Position numbers and translations under genes: made by a program. A DNA stretch of 64,000 bases, from the NCBI GenBank assembly GCA_037157565.1, contig JAZHRO010000022.1:3224001-3288000 (forward strand), read 5' to 3'. Numbering within the stretch: position 1 is the first letter of the stretch; every line of letters starts with the position of its first letter. Source of the stretch: Thalassia testudinum. Taxonomy: Eukaryota; Streptophyta; Magnoliopsida; Alismatales; Hydrocharitaceae. Positions 34,966 through 46,340 of the stretch are shown piece by piece. Below the pieces are notes generated by a model, which saw only the letters and a program-made list of their open reading frames with translations, was not told where the DNA came from and did no database searches.

Positions 34966-36048
34966 TTGAGATTGTTGGAGGAAATATATAATGTTGGGTT
35001 GTTGGATTTAGTCTTATATAGTATGAAAACTTGACGATATATTAGGAGCTTGTATGTTCTTGTTAGGAATTTAGGATGCACAATTTCTTATTGATTTAAA
35101 TACCTTGATTTATATTCTAGTGCATTTAGTTGTTGCATTCATAATTGATTGCATTTGCAGGCATTTAATTGGTAGAACATCATCTTCATTAAATTGTGAT
35201 TTGAACATATCTTTCTCAAAGATATCGAATTGGTTCATTTGTTATCTACCTATTTTTCGTACTTAAAACTAAATTATACACATTACAACAATGTGAGTAT
35301 TCGATAAAGGAGATCTTAATAAGGAGTAAATAACATTTTTGTACATTTCTTTTTAGCATTCAATAAAAATAATTTTATTTCTTATCAGATGATTGCTTGT
35401 GTTTATGTCAATTTCTTTGTAATTATGAGTATTATTTTAGATACACACACTTGCTAAAGAAGATATATGCACATGAAGTCAAACGTTAGGTATTCTAACC
35501 CTTAGTGCAAAAGTCCTCCAAGTCAAATTGTGTTCAAATTACTCGCCTGTCAAGACTTATGATCATGTTATACAGATAATGAAGGAAGTGTATATATACC
35601 TCACTTACATACATGATGTGCTATCTTTGTAGCATGCCAGAAGACTCAATCGACTTTAGTTCGGTAAAGTATCGAACTAAAGAAGGTCCTTAAAGATTTG
35701 GTCACAACTTAGTTTTTCTTGTTACATGTAACCTTGTGCGATGAAATTTCGATTGCTTCTTCCTACTATTCTTTTGTATACCAACTAATTATATCTAGTT
35801 TCCTGAAGTACCATTAATTGGGTGTTAAAGGAAATCTAGCTAAGGTTAGTATTGGGGGATATACTGGAGAAGTGTGGGGAGATGTTGCCAAAATTTCACT
35901 GCACTAAGATTACATGTAACGAGCAATCCTAAGTTGTGATCAAATCTTTGAGGATGGGCTAAAAGGTGAAAATCTTAATCAAGATACACATTATTTAGTC
36001 ATTTTTCTTCCTAATAAGTGATTTGTTTACATTAAAGATTATGTTACA
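34966..36048. other. AT-rich noncoding part of the CACTA element
   Basis: I see no coding similarity, repeat array or terminus in this kilobase. It lies directly upstream of the transposase start and probably holds its promoter, but no clear TATA box stands out among the many AT stretches. Confidence 0.4.
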
Positions 36049-39000
36049 ATGGATAAATCTTGGATTGGATTGTGTGGTTCAGATTACATTAGATATAAGG
36101 ATGGAGTAATTTCATTAATGGATTGGGCCTTTGATGACGATAGGAAGATATTTAGGCGAGGAGGTCAATTTGATAATATCTTCTGCTCATGTAGAATATG
36201 TTTGAATGGTTCCTTCTATGATTGTAATATTATGCTTGAGCACTTGATTTGTAATGGGTAATGGCAGCATTACACTACTTGGGTAGCTCATGGAGAGGAG
36301 TTGACTGAGAAAGTCATAAACAATGAGAACACTGTTGACGAAGAGATCGATGAGGAAATTGTTGATAGCAAATGTGAAGAAATACAAGAAATGTTGAATG
36401 AGATGAGAGTAGGAGAGGATATAAAAATAGGTGAGGAAGATCCGTTCAATTGTGATTCGTTCTATGATGCTGTTAAGGCAGTTGAAGATCCTATTGCTTC
36501 TGGTGTTACGAAAATGTCAACATTGTCATTTTTGTTGAAGATGTTTCAACTGAAGGTTATGAATAGAGCTAATGCTAAATTCATGTTAGAAATATTTAGA
36601 TTTATTATTGAGCTGTTGAATAACCCTAATGGTTTTCCGGCTTCATGGTATGAGGAAAGGAAACAGATTCGTAAGCTTGGTTTGGACTATCAGAAGATCG
36701 ATGCATGTTCGAATGACTGCATTCTTTTCAAAAATGAATTTGCAAACTTGAGTAATTGTCTCAAATGTGGACTTGAGAGATATAAGGAAGGTAAAAATGA
36801 AAGTAAGAGGAAATAACCTCAGAAGGTTCTTCGTTACTTCACACTGACACTTAGGCTTCAACACCTTTTTATATCAACTAAAACTGCACGGTGGATGATA
36901 TGGCACCAGGATTGTAAATTTCAAGATGGAAGAATACGTCATCCTACTGATTTAGAGGAGTGGAAGAGATTTGACGAAAGAAATAATTCATTCGCTTTAG
37001 AAGCAAGAAATGTGCGGTTGGGTTTTGCAAGCGATGGATTCAATCCATTTAAGAGTATGTGCCTATCGTACTCTATATAGCCAGTGATAATGGTCACTCA
37101 TAACTTACTTCTTTGGTTGTGTATGAGATCATCATTCATGATGCTGACCCTATTAATCCCCAATCCAAAACAACCAGGAAATGTAATAGATGTTTATCTC
37201 TAGCTATTAATCGATGTACTAAAACAGTTGTGGTATACCGGTGTGAAGACGTATGATACAGAAAAGAAATAATTTTACAATATGCATGCAGCATTGTTGT
37301 GGACCATAAATGACTTCTCGACGTACGCAAATTTGTCAGGTTGGAGCACTAAAGAAAAGCTTGGTTGCCCAGTCTGTATGGAAGACACTCATCACCTACG
37401 ACTGTCGGAAAGTAAGAAATTCGGTTACTTAGGACATCACAAATTTTTACCTATTGAACATAGATGGAGAACATCACAGTTCAGGAGTAAATTTGATGGC
37501 AGGACGTGCCTGTATTCAAAGAAAAATCCAAAAAGTAAACTTAGTACAGATTCTATCAGGTTACCGGATCAGGTTATAATTGAGAGATTACAAGAAATAG
37601 GTGAGATACGGTTGGGTCGACCATTCAAATAAGACCAGACAGCCTCGAAGAATTCTGGATTTCTAAAGAAAAACATTTTCTTTATGAAGCTACCATATTA
37701 GAAAGATCTTACAATACGTCATAATTTAGATATTATGCACATCAAAAAGAATGTGATGGATAACATTTTAGACGTGTTAAATCTGACTGATGATCCAAAG
37801 GATACGGTGAAAACAAGAAAAGATATGAAGAGTTTAGGGATACATCCGGAGCTGCATATTTATGAGGATGATGATTACTTCTCACCTGCTATTTACAACT
37901 TAAATCAAGATCAAAAGAGTAGACTGCTCTCCTTCTTACAAGAAATTTGGGTGCCAGATGGGTTTTCCTTGCAGCTTTCCCATTGTGTGAATGAAGGGCA
38001 AAAAAATATATCTAGTTTGAAAAGTCATGATTCCCACATTTATATGCAAGTATTGTTTCTACTAGTGATACAGGGGATACTACCAGAGCCAGTTGTTGAT
38101 TCATTCACAGAGATAAGCAGATTTTTCAAAGCTGTTTGTTCGAAGATGCTACAAAATGATACGCTGGATCATTGGGATAAACAACTAGTCATTACTCTCT
38201 ATAAGATTGAACATATTTTTCCCCCAGCCTTCTTCAATGTAATGGTTTATCTCACACTGCATTTTGCAAATGAAGCAAGAATCGGTGGACCTATACAATT
38301 TAGATGGATGTATCCTATGAAGCAGTTTTTAAAAAAGCTTAAAGATTATGTTTTGAATAAGGCAAAGCCGGAAGGATCAATTGTAGAAGGCTATCTTGTG
38401 GAGGAGTGTATAAATTTTACCTCAATATACATAAATGAAATAGACAACCGCTTTAATAAACTTCAAAGGAATTATGAGGGGGAATATAATGACAATGATG
38501 AAGAATGTTTGTTAATTTTTGATATCAGAGGAAGGTCAATCCTTCATACAGAGTACAAGGCTATTTCAGAAAATGACAGACATTACGTACATTTATATAT
38601 TTTAAAATAAATTCCTAAAATTGATCCATTTTACGAGGAATTCGAATGATTGCCTCTTTCAAAGACAACCAAATTTGGCTTCTTAAATTGGTTTAAAGAT
38701 CGAGTTAATCAATTGAAAGAGGATAAGGACCCACGATGGGTGCTGGATTTTGATGTAATTGCCGATTCACCATTACATTATGCACATTACCACTATGAGT
38801 ATATAATAGATGGGTTCAGATTTAAAAGAAAGGAAATTGATGATAGAAAGGTTATACAACAGGCCGGAATTGTTGATTCAGATCTTTCCACTGGTTCAGA
38901 TGGATACTATGGTAAAATCAAAGAAATTGTGGAGATCAGCTTCAAATATGATCGCAGAGTTGTCCTATTTAAATGTCATTGGTTTGATATTTTTAAAGAA

Positions 39001-39255
39001 GGCACTGGTTTCAAAATTGACAAGAAATACAATTTCTTAAGTTTAATTCCTAATCGTCAAATTCTTCAGTTTGATGAACCATTCACATTGGCATGTCAAG
39101 CGGCACAAGTTTTCTACGTCCCCGGTAATTGCCAAAGGGGATAGGTTATATCAATAAGAACAGTACCACGTAATCATTTTGATGCACAATCTGAAGCATA
39201 CCAAAAATTAACGGAAGGTCATATAGATTCAAATTCAGTAGATGTGGACATCTAA
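36049..39255 (+). pseudogene. CACTA transposase (TNP2 type), one frame with ten in-frame stops
   Basis: One frame of about 1,069 codons opens with a Transpos_assoc domain (MDKSWIG...CRICLN...HLICNG). Next comes the TNP2 transposase core (KVLRYF, HQD, RNVRLGFASDGFNPF, MHAALLWTINDF, GWSTKEKLGCPVC, LDIMHIKKNVMDNIL), a DUF4218-like segment (SLKSHDSHIYMQ) and a DUF4216-like segment (YYGKIKEIVEI...VLFKCHWFD...FTLACQAAQVFYV). Stops lie at 36259, 36814, 37078, 37201, 37270, 37630, 37699, 38608, 38647 and 39142. I saw no frameshift. Those at 37078, 37699 and 39142 fall where the family has Trp, and 37201 and 37270 where it has Gln, which fits C-to-T or G-to-A change. The protein would cut and move the element in the nucleus; this copy is dead as read. 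Confidence 0.9.
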
Positions 39256-39647
39256 GGTTAGTAACAATTTCTTTACATTGTTTCATTTCTTTTTATATTA
39301 AATTCATATTCAAATTTAAGAAACCTAAACTACAACTGTCATTTTCTATACATTATAAATACTTAAACTTAAACCAATCATACACACATGTTCAAAATAT
39401 GTTACTTTTGTTCTACTGGCATTCTAATTACTTTTATTTTTCAAATTACAGGTTATCGATGACAGGCATACTCGGAGGCTATTATACTTAGAGGTATAAT
39501 TTCAATATCTTAAATTTAATTAGATGAAATTATAGGTTTTTGCTAAATGTAGGGTGTGCCCACATATTATTTTTTATTTCATTGAATAGATGTGGGGTGT
39601 ACCCACTTATGGTTGTTCTTTGCACTTTTTTTATGTGGGGTGTGCCT
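39256..39647 (+). repeat. CACTA intergenic DNA and right copy of the duplicated segment
   Basis: After an AT-rich stretch, 39450-39647 repeats the block seen at 24575-24600/34333-34530: TTATCGATGACAG, AGAGGTATAATTT and GTGTGCCCAC words. It is cut at 39647 by the solo LTR and continues at 41933. TGCCT at 39643-39647 is the left TSD copy. Confidence 0.65.
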
Positions 39648-40719
39648 TGATTGCATTTTTGCGTGGTTTGTTAAATTAGGGTTTTAAGTTGTTGCAATGC
39701 ACAAAAATGGGTTCACTTTTAAAATTTGTAAGACCTAGATAGGGGAGTATCTAGGGTCGTCCAAGGAGACAATATGTTTGCAAAATTCAGGTCTCTTTCT
39801 TGGAAATAGAAATACCTTTCTTTTTGGTCTTTTCAACTATATCATTTTTTAGGGTTTTGAAATAACGAAGGCAATATACGAATTGTTGATGGAAAACAAA
39901 TAACACCTAACTCACTACACTACTATTAAAGTGATAAGTAGAGCCTCTCCCTAAGCTCACTCTAGGCACGTGGAGGCCTAGAGTAATTAGGTAGAGGGAG
40001 TGAAAAAGTGCTAGGACAAAGATAAAACAATTGCAACAAAAAAAAAATGAAAAGAAGGCAAATTGATTTGATAGAATTTGTATTTTACAAAAACATGTAG
40101 AGGAATGCTTCTACTTGAAATGGAAAAATATAAAAGAAATAAAAACATAAATCCTCTTGGAAAATCTGGTGAAGAAGGGAAGCTTCTTGTTCCAAGTTTA
40201 GTGGCTCCTAGGCTTGAAAAGGGGCTCCTCCTTCTCCTTTCTTGAAAATGGTGTCCTCCAAGGTGGAAGCTACCACCTCCAAAGATCTCCTTCAAGGGTG
40301 GGCGTGCACCACCCTTGCTCCTCCTTTCCTGGCCATCCTCCTGGTGGGGAAGTGCTCCTCCTCCTTGGTGTGGCACAAGGGAGAAGAAATGGGGAGAAGA
40401 AGGAACCAAGGGGGCAGGTGATGTGCCCCCTTAATCTTCTTCTCTACTCCTTCTTGGCCGTAGATATGAGGTGGGTATAGGGTAGATTTTACTAAATGGA
40501 GGATGGGAAAATGTGGGTAATTAGGTGGGTATATATAATGGTGGAGAAGGGGTAGTTGGCGAGGAGGTAATGAGTGGCTAGGATGGAGTTTGGGATGGTG
40601 GTTAGGAATCCTAAGGTGGAGATCACTTGGCACCACCTTAAAGGGTGCAAGGGGGGGGGGGGTAGTTATAGGTTGAAGCCACCCCTTGGTGGACGTCCAT
40701 GGTGGAGGGGGTGCCTCCA

Positions 40720-40945
40720 TTTTGGCGCCAAAATGGTGTTCTAGAAGGGGGGCAATTTTGGAGGGAAAATGGAAGGTGGAGATGGGCTTTAGGCTTAGGT
40801 GTAGGGTGGAGATTAGGGCATTTTTGGAGGGAAAAGTTGGCGCCAAAAAGGGGGGTAGTTAGGGTGGTTTTGGTGCCAACTTCTTGGTGCCCTTTGGTGG
40901 TGGTTGAGGGGTGAAAGGTGGTGATGGTGGTGGCGCCAACCTGGA
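40720..40945. promoter_or_regulatory. Cluster of TTGGCGCCAA (E2F-like) palindromes
   Basis: TTTGGCGCCAAAA near 40723, TTGGCGCCAAAAA near 40843 and GTGGCGCCAACC near 40930, plus decayed TTGGTGCCAA copies near 40874. The core matches the plant E2F/DP consensus TTTSSCGC. The sister LTR has the same type of sites near 53415, 53440, 53535 and 53570. Binding is not shown. Confidence 0.45.
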
Positions 40946-40949
40946 GTGG

Positions 40950-41720
40950 ATGGAGCTAGCTTAGGTGAGCTTAGGTAGGGCTTAGTTGGTGGAGCTAGTT
41001 AGGTAGAGTTTTAGGGTGGTAAATGCCAAGGGAGCTGGAACCTAGCTAAGCTAAGCTAAGCTAAGTTAGCTTAGCTAGTAATGGAGTAGAGGAGTAGGCA
41101 ATGGGAGCTAGGGTTTGAGGAGAGGAGCTGAACAGAAGAAGTCTAGAGCTGAACTGGAGCTGGCAGCTGCTGAAGAGGATGGCATGGAGCTACTTTAGCT
41201 GGCTTAGCTTGCTAGTTCTTTGCTAGCTGCTAAGCCAAGCTAAGCTAAGCTGGCTTCTGCCACAAGGAGCTGAGGTGAGTTGGGTCTGGTGCTCCCAAGG
41301 AGGATCAAGCTGGTTGAGGCAGCTAAGGTAGCTTAGCTCAATTGAGTTGAGCTAAGCTGAGTCCCTGGGAGCTAGACTTGAGCTTCCTGAGCTGAAATGA
41401 AGTCATCTTCAGCTGGCTGAAGTTGAGTGGAGATGGATGTAGCTGGACCTGAGTTGGGGTGAACTCCAGTCAACTCAACTGAGCTAGCTAGAGCTCCCTA
41501 TGGACTAATGGGAGCTGAGATGAGTTAGACTCTACTAAGTTGAGCTGGATCTAAGCTGACCTGAGCTAAGGTGACCAAAGATTAGCTCTCTTGAGTTGCC
41601 ATTCAGCTGAGATGAGTTGAATGGAGCTAAGATGAGCTAACCCTAGTTCAGGTGAGTTGAATTCCAGCTATGGTGAGCTGGATCAAGCTAAGTTCCAGCT
41701 GGTGAGACTTCTCTTTCACC
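40950..41720. repeat. Degenerate AGCT-rich array in LTR
   Basis: About 770 bp of GAGCTGAG, GCTAAGCTAAG and GAGCTAGCT words, including a short perfect GCTAA run near 41050-41075. The sister solo LTR has the same composition at about 53640-54370. Confidence 0.8.
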
Positions 41721-41932
41721 AGTTGCCTTCCTGAGTGTTAGGGTTCTAGGGATCTGACAATCTGTATATCCCTAACACTCACAAAAACACATTAAAAAGA
41801 CAACAAAAAGTGCAATGCATGCCTAACCTAATTAATGCCTAAATGCAGTCCAAAAAACCCATTTGCGGAGCAAAATCCTAAGAGTTAGGTTTGTTTTAAT
41901 GCATAAGAATGATGATAAACTGACGTTTATCA

Positions 41933-42104
41933 TGCCCACTTTAATTTTAATATGCAGGTTTATAGACAAACCTCCCAATTTAAGGGGAAACTCTATTGAA
42001 ATTTTTAAATATTTCTTTTTTGTTTTGAAAAATTTTTTTCATTGATGATTTATATAGTAATGATTTTCAACTATATTAATTATTGCATTTTATACTTGTT
42101 ACAG
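41933..42104 (+). other. CACTA intron-like sequence before the second gene
   Basis: The TTTAAGGGGAAACTCT segment here repeats 34575-34590. The stretch ends in a pyrimidine-rich TTGTTACAG, a good 3' splice-site context, just before an ATG at 42105. Confidence 0.5.
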
Positions 42105-44009
42105 ATGAAGTTGTTTAAGAAAAATCCCAAAAGAAAGAGTCCTCCTGAGATGCAGCCATCCACGTAGCTTGATTCGTCTCGTCAGGCTCAGCGACCCCCC
42201 CGGCAGCAAGTTCAGCCACCCCCTGGTAGTAGGCTCCCCCCAGTTATGTTTTGTACGTCTTGGGGAAATGGCACGATTACTACATGTGGGGGGGAAGGGA
42301 AAGGGGAAGGAGATTGCTCAGACCTTATTAGAACGAGTAGAGGATGATCCAGATTATGGAGCATCAGATGAGAAGGAGGGAGAGGGGGCGGGAGAGGAAG
42401 GGCAGGAGGTAGAGGATGAGAGGGTGGGGAATATGTCTCCAATTCATGTGAATTACTTACCGGTGGGCACAAGTTGGGATAAGAACTCATATACCTTTAA
42501 ATCTAAAATTACTTAATATTTTAAAGTTTATATAACATCAGAAATATATAATGAGTATGATTAATGTTTACGCAGGTAAAGTAAGAAGAGGATAGGAGAA
42601 GACAAAGAATCTAGACCTCCAACATGTCCTCGAGGGCTTGAGAATAACGATCAGACTTAGAACCATAGGGGAGGCAGAGAATTACCCGAGCTTCATCAGT
42701 CGAGTAGGCATAATTGTTAAGTCCATTGTGCCCATTTACTACTTCGATTGAAGGAAGGTGCCTGCAGAGCATAAGAGGTAGTTTCTCCGTCAGTTGGAGG
42801 TAATTTCATTTATCAAAGTTATTTCTTTTATAGCTTTATCTTAAAATTATTATAAATTGAGATTGACATATTATTTTAAAAAATTAACATATGCAAATTA
42901 CGATTGGGGTACCGACCCTAATGCCTCCCGATATATTCTTAAACACGTCGCCAAAATTCATAGATAGTGGAGGATGGAGACCAAGAGAAATGTAATATTT
43001 TTTGAACATTTACATTTTTATTATATACATAATTTCATATATTATTTCTAGCCATTTATATTTGGTATTTAATTTTTTTCGAACTGCAGTTCACTCGAGG
43101 AGACAATGGAGAATTATTCATTTGATGTCATGCCTGACGATTGGAAGAAGGCATGTAGGCATTGGTTGGTTAAAAAAATTGAAGATAGAGGTTAGTAAAT
43201 GATTAAAAATTATTTTATTAATTTCATATATCTTAAATTTATAAGAAATAGTATTGTATATGTCTACAGGAGCAAGCAAAAAAAATAAGGCTAATAGGGC
43301 TAAAGCTCCACCACAGACCCATTGTTTAGGTCAAAGAAGCATTGAGATTGTCAGGAGTCGTTATGTAAGTGTTGAAATTACTTTTCAGTTAAATATTATT
43401 TAATTTTTAAGTTATTTAAATATAATTGTATCGTTTTTATATTTTCAGTCTGCTACACATGGGATGGAAATGACTAGGATGGATATCTACGAGGTTACCT
43501 ACTGTAAGGCTGCAGCTGAAGGTGCTTGTAAGTGGATTCATGAGTCATACGAGGAGAAACATGTAAGTTTCTTAAACTCAAAAAATTTATAACTTTGTAT
43601 ATATATATTATAATAATATTTTTAATACATTTAGGAGCAAATGGTACAATTAGTACATCCTCCCACTGAAGAGATCTTCGACAGCGTCCAGCAGCCTTTG
43701 GATGCAGAGGAGACATTTAGGAGAGTGATGTCACTAGAACACGGTGGTTTCGTTCGTAGTGCGAGGAGGGCATACATGTTATCCACTTGATAAGGGAGGA
43801 AAGGTGTCGTTTCATCTAGTGTCATCGATTTGCGGCATCAAAAGATTGACACACTACGAAGAAGAGAGGAGGAGAGGGAGAAGAGAGAGGTAGAGATGAA
43901 GAATAAGATAACTGTCATGGATGATAAGCTTCAGATGCTTATAACCCTTCTTCAGAAGAAGGGTCTGTCAGAGTATCCGTGTTCAACAGATCCTAGCATC
44001 TATAGATGA
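42105..44009 (+). pseudogene. Second CACTA gene, Transposase_24-like, multi-exon and broken
   Basis: Exon-like pieces are separated by AT-rich introns. A first piece starts MKLFKKNPKRK and is followed, in a shifted frame, by an acidic stretch ending SPIHVNYLPVG (to about 42516). A piece around 42730-42800 carries a W..VP..K..FL motif. A piece near 42895-42990 reads NYDWGTDPNASRYIL, then 43085-43195. At 43268-43363 is SKKNKANRAK, typical of the Ptta/En/Spm Transposase_24 family. Exons at 43449-43563 and 43635-43790 follow, then the same frame continues past a TGA-TAA pair into a Lys/Glu coiled coil ending at 44009. Such genes accompany TNP2 in plant CACTA elements and may encode a terminal-repeat-binding protein. 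Exon borders are estimated. Confidence 0.65.
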
Positions 44010-44296
44010 GATGATGACGACTCCATGGGTGGTGCAGGTGGAGCTGGTGGCATCGGGGTAGCTACATTTTGATTTTTATCCATTTTCTTTCTTTATGTTT
44101 TTCATGTTACCTTTTTTATGTAAATATTTTATTTTCAAACTTTTAATGTATTAGATTTTATATTTATGAAATATAAATTTTTCTTTATTTTCATTACTTA
44201 TTTTTCTATAAAAGCAAGTCTTTTAAGTAGGTTTAGTAAGTAGTTTCTATCATTTGATAATTTAAAAAAAAAAACTCATACATTTGTCAACACTTA
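44010..44296. other. CACTA 3' noncoding, AT-rich
   Basis: AT-rich sequence between the end of the second gene and the subterminal repeats. I see no gene. TATTTTATTTTCAAACTTTTAATG-like stretches may serve for polyadenylation. Confidence 0.4.
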
Positions 44297-44870
44297 TTCA
44301 AGTAAGCGACAACATATATGTGACGGTAAAAATATTTTTGCCGTCGCTTCTCCTAATAACCGAAGGCATATAAGGTTCGAAAGAATTACAATTCCCATTT
44401 TATGCCATCACTTCTTAGGATAAGCGACGACAAAAATATTTTTATCATCACATATATGCCATCGCTTATTTGAATAAGCGACAACAAAAAACTTTTGAAA
44501 AAATCTTTTTGTAGCCACCACTATGCTGTCGATTTTAAGACAAATGATGGTAAAAAAATTTTTGTCGCTTCTATATTTAATTAAACGACGTCAGAAATAA
44601 AAAAAGGGCACATAAAGGCACAAAAAAAGTGACTTACATATACCGTTGCTTTTGAGAAAATCGATGGCAAATACAATTATCGTTGATTTTGAAACTATGT
44701 CGAAATATCTAATATGTCCGATGGTCAACATTATTTTGACGTCGGATGTGCCTTCTAACCAACGGTAAAATGAAATAGCGACGTTAATAACAGCGTTGCT
44801 GAGTTTCGTCGGTGATTTCAACTTTACCGTCGATTTTTAACCGACAGCAAAAGTAAAGTATGTTATAGTG
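44297..44870. repeat. CACTA right subterminal repeats and terminus
   Basis: Many direct and inverted copies of AAGCGACGGCAAAA-like words occur, for example GACGGTAAAAATATTTTTGCCGTCGC near 44322-44347 as an inverted pair. Further copies near 44420, 44465, 44520-44590 and 44820-44860 show CpG decay. They are the expected binding sites of the element's own DNA-binding protein. The terminal TATAGTG ends at 44870. Confidence 0.85.
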
Positions 44871-45880
44871 AGGTGTGGGGGTTATTTTTAGGTGTAAGAT
44901 TGTGAGGGTGGAAGTTAGGAGATGGGAGGTAAGTGGAGTGGGTGTTCGTAGGTGGGAAATTGGGAAGGTGTTGGGGAAAATGGGGGACTTTGTGGGTGGA
45001 ATGGGAGGAGGGAAGGGAGGTGGTAATGGGAGGGAATTCCATAGATGGGAATTGGGTAAATGGATTTACATAAAGATAAAAAATTGTTGGAAAGTGAGGC
45101 AATGTGAGAGGTGCATCGGGGGATGATGGGATGAGGGAAGAAACGTGGGGAGAGGGGGAGGGAGAGGAAAGGTGACTGGTTGTTTAACGATGGAAATTAT
45201 GTATGTGTTAATTATTTGTAAATTGCATGAGTACATATATGTGTGTGATTAATGTGTAATATTTTTGAGTTATGTGGAATTGTGGGTGTGGGACAGAGTT
45301 ATTTGCATGGATGTTAGGAAGGGTGGAGTGTGTGCTGTGTGTTAATGGTGTGTTATGTGCATTGAGTGAATGAATTATGTGTTTGTGAGCTAATGACGGT
45401 TAATTAGCTATGTGCATGAGTATATTATGTGGGTGTTGTGAGATATACATTGAGGTGAGTGGAATATGAATTATTGGACATGGTGTTACTTGATGCATGA
45501 GAGTTAGGTTGAATGTAAGGGGAGTTGGGTATGCGGTGTGGTAATGTGGGGTTTAATGCATCAGGTGTTACGTGTGCTGCTATGAATAGGTGATGGTCAT
45601 GATAGCTTTATGTACAAAGATGTTATGGTGAGTGGCATTGGGTAACGAGTGAGTGATAAATTGGTGAATATGAGGGTTATATGCATGAAATTAATAACGT
45701 GTGTGTGCAAATGCTTTATTGACCAGTGGAATATTACTGTGGGATGCTGGGTTTAGTTAACTAATGTATCACTTAATTATATCTTTATTTTTGCATTTAA
45801 ATAAAAACACAAAATTTTGAAAACACTATAAATATGTATCGACTTTATTTACACTTAATAATGTAAATATACAATCCTTC
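44871..45880. other. Unassigned G/T-rich flank
   Basis: About 1 kb rich in GTGTG and GGTG words on the plus strand, turning AT-rich after 45740. No gene, terminus or clear repeat unit is seen. This is the right flank of the CACTA insertion. Confidence 0.5.
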
Positions 45881-45881
45881 T

Positions 45882-46340
45882 AAGTCATAAACGATGGCTG
45901 CAATGTCATCGTATGTGGCCTTCTAATTGGTGATTAGGCAATGAATGTGATAGTATTACTGATAAATTTTAAATTATATAATGGATCATTCTATAGCAAT
46001 TAAATTATATAATGGATCATTCTATAGCAAATGGGCGTAGACAGTAAAAGTGACATCCCATGTAAGTCATAATTAGTGGTTGAGATGTCATCTTATGTAA
46101 CGCTGTAATCGATGGTTGGACAATCAATGTGATAGTATTGCTGGAACATATAGAGTCATATATCATATCACTCCGTAGCAACTAGGCAATGATAGTGAAA
46201 TCGACAACTCGTGTAAGTCATAATTGGTAGTCGGGTAATAAATGTGATAGTATTGTTGGAAATTGTAGAACCATAAATTAGAAAGGCACTGATAGCAAAA
46301 GTGGTAACTCGTCTAAGCAATGGTGGCCTAAGATTTTAGG
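45882..46340. repeat. Degenerate tandem repeat, about three units of 155-180 bp
   Basis: TAAGTCATAA begins units near 45882, 46061 and 46216, and AATGTGATAGTATT recurs in each. Inside the first unit a 31-bp block (AAATTATATAATGGATCATT...) is duplicated in tandem at 45971 and 46002. Confidence 0.75.

Larger units (their letters stand above)
39648..41932 (-). mobile_element. Solo LTR in the CACTA element (family with E2F-like and AGCT repeats)
   Basis: The sequence begins TGATTGCATTTTTGCG and ends GACGTTTATCA, flanked by TGCCT/TGCCC (one mismatch). The CACTA duplicate at 34530 reads through the site, supporting the junction. It is a relative of 52391-54591. Sense is minus, from the CCTTGGACGACCCTAGATACT segment on that strand. 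It contains TTGGCGCCAA-type palindromes (40720-40945) and a long degenerate AGCT array (about 40950-41720). No internal genes are seen. Confidence 0.85.
34333..44870 (+). mobile_element. CACTA (En/Spm-type) DNA transposon, right part
   Basis: It carries a TNP2-type transposase pseudogene, a second multi-exon gene with a Transposase_24-like region, and a right end with subterminal GCGACGGCAAAA-type repeats. The last bases are TGTTATAGTG, i.e. CACTATAACA read inward; the 3 bp after it (AGG) would be the TSD. The element continues left across the Tekay insertion to at least about 24575. No matching CACTATAACA left terminus was found, so the left end is lost, too diverged, or outside. It is interrupted by the Tekay element and by the solo LTR at 39648-41932. 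Confidence 0.8.
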
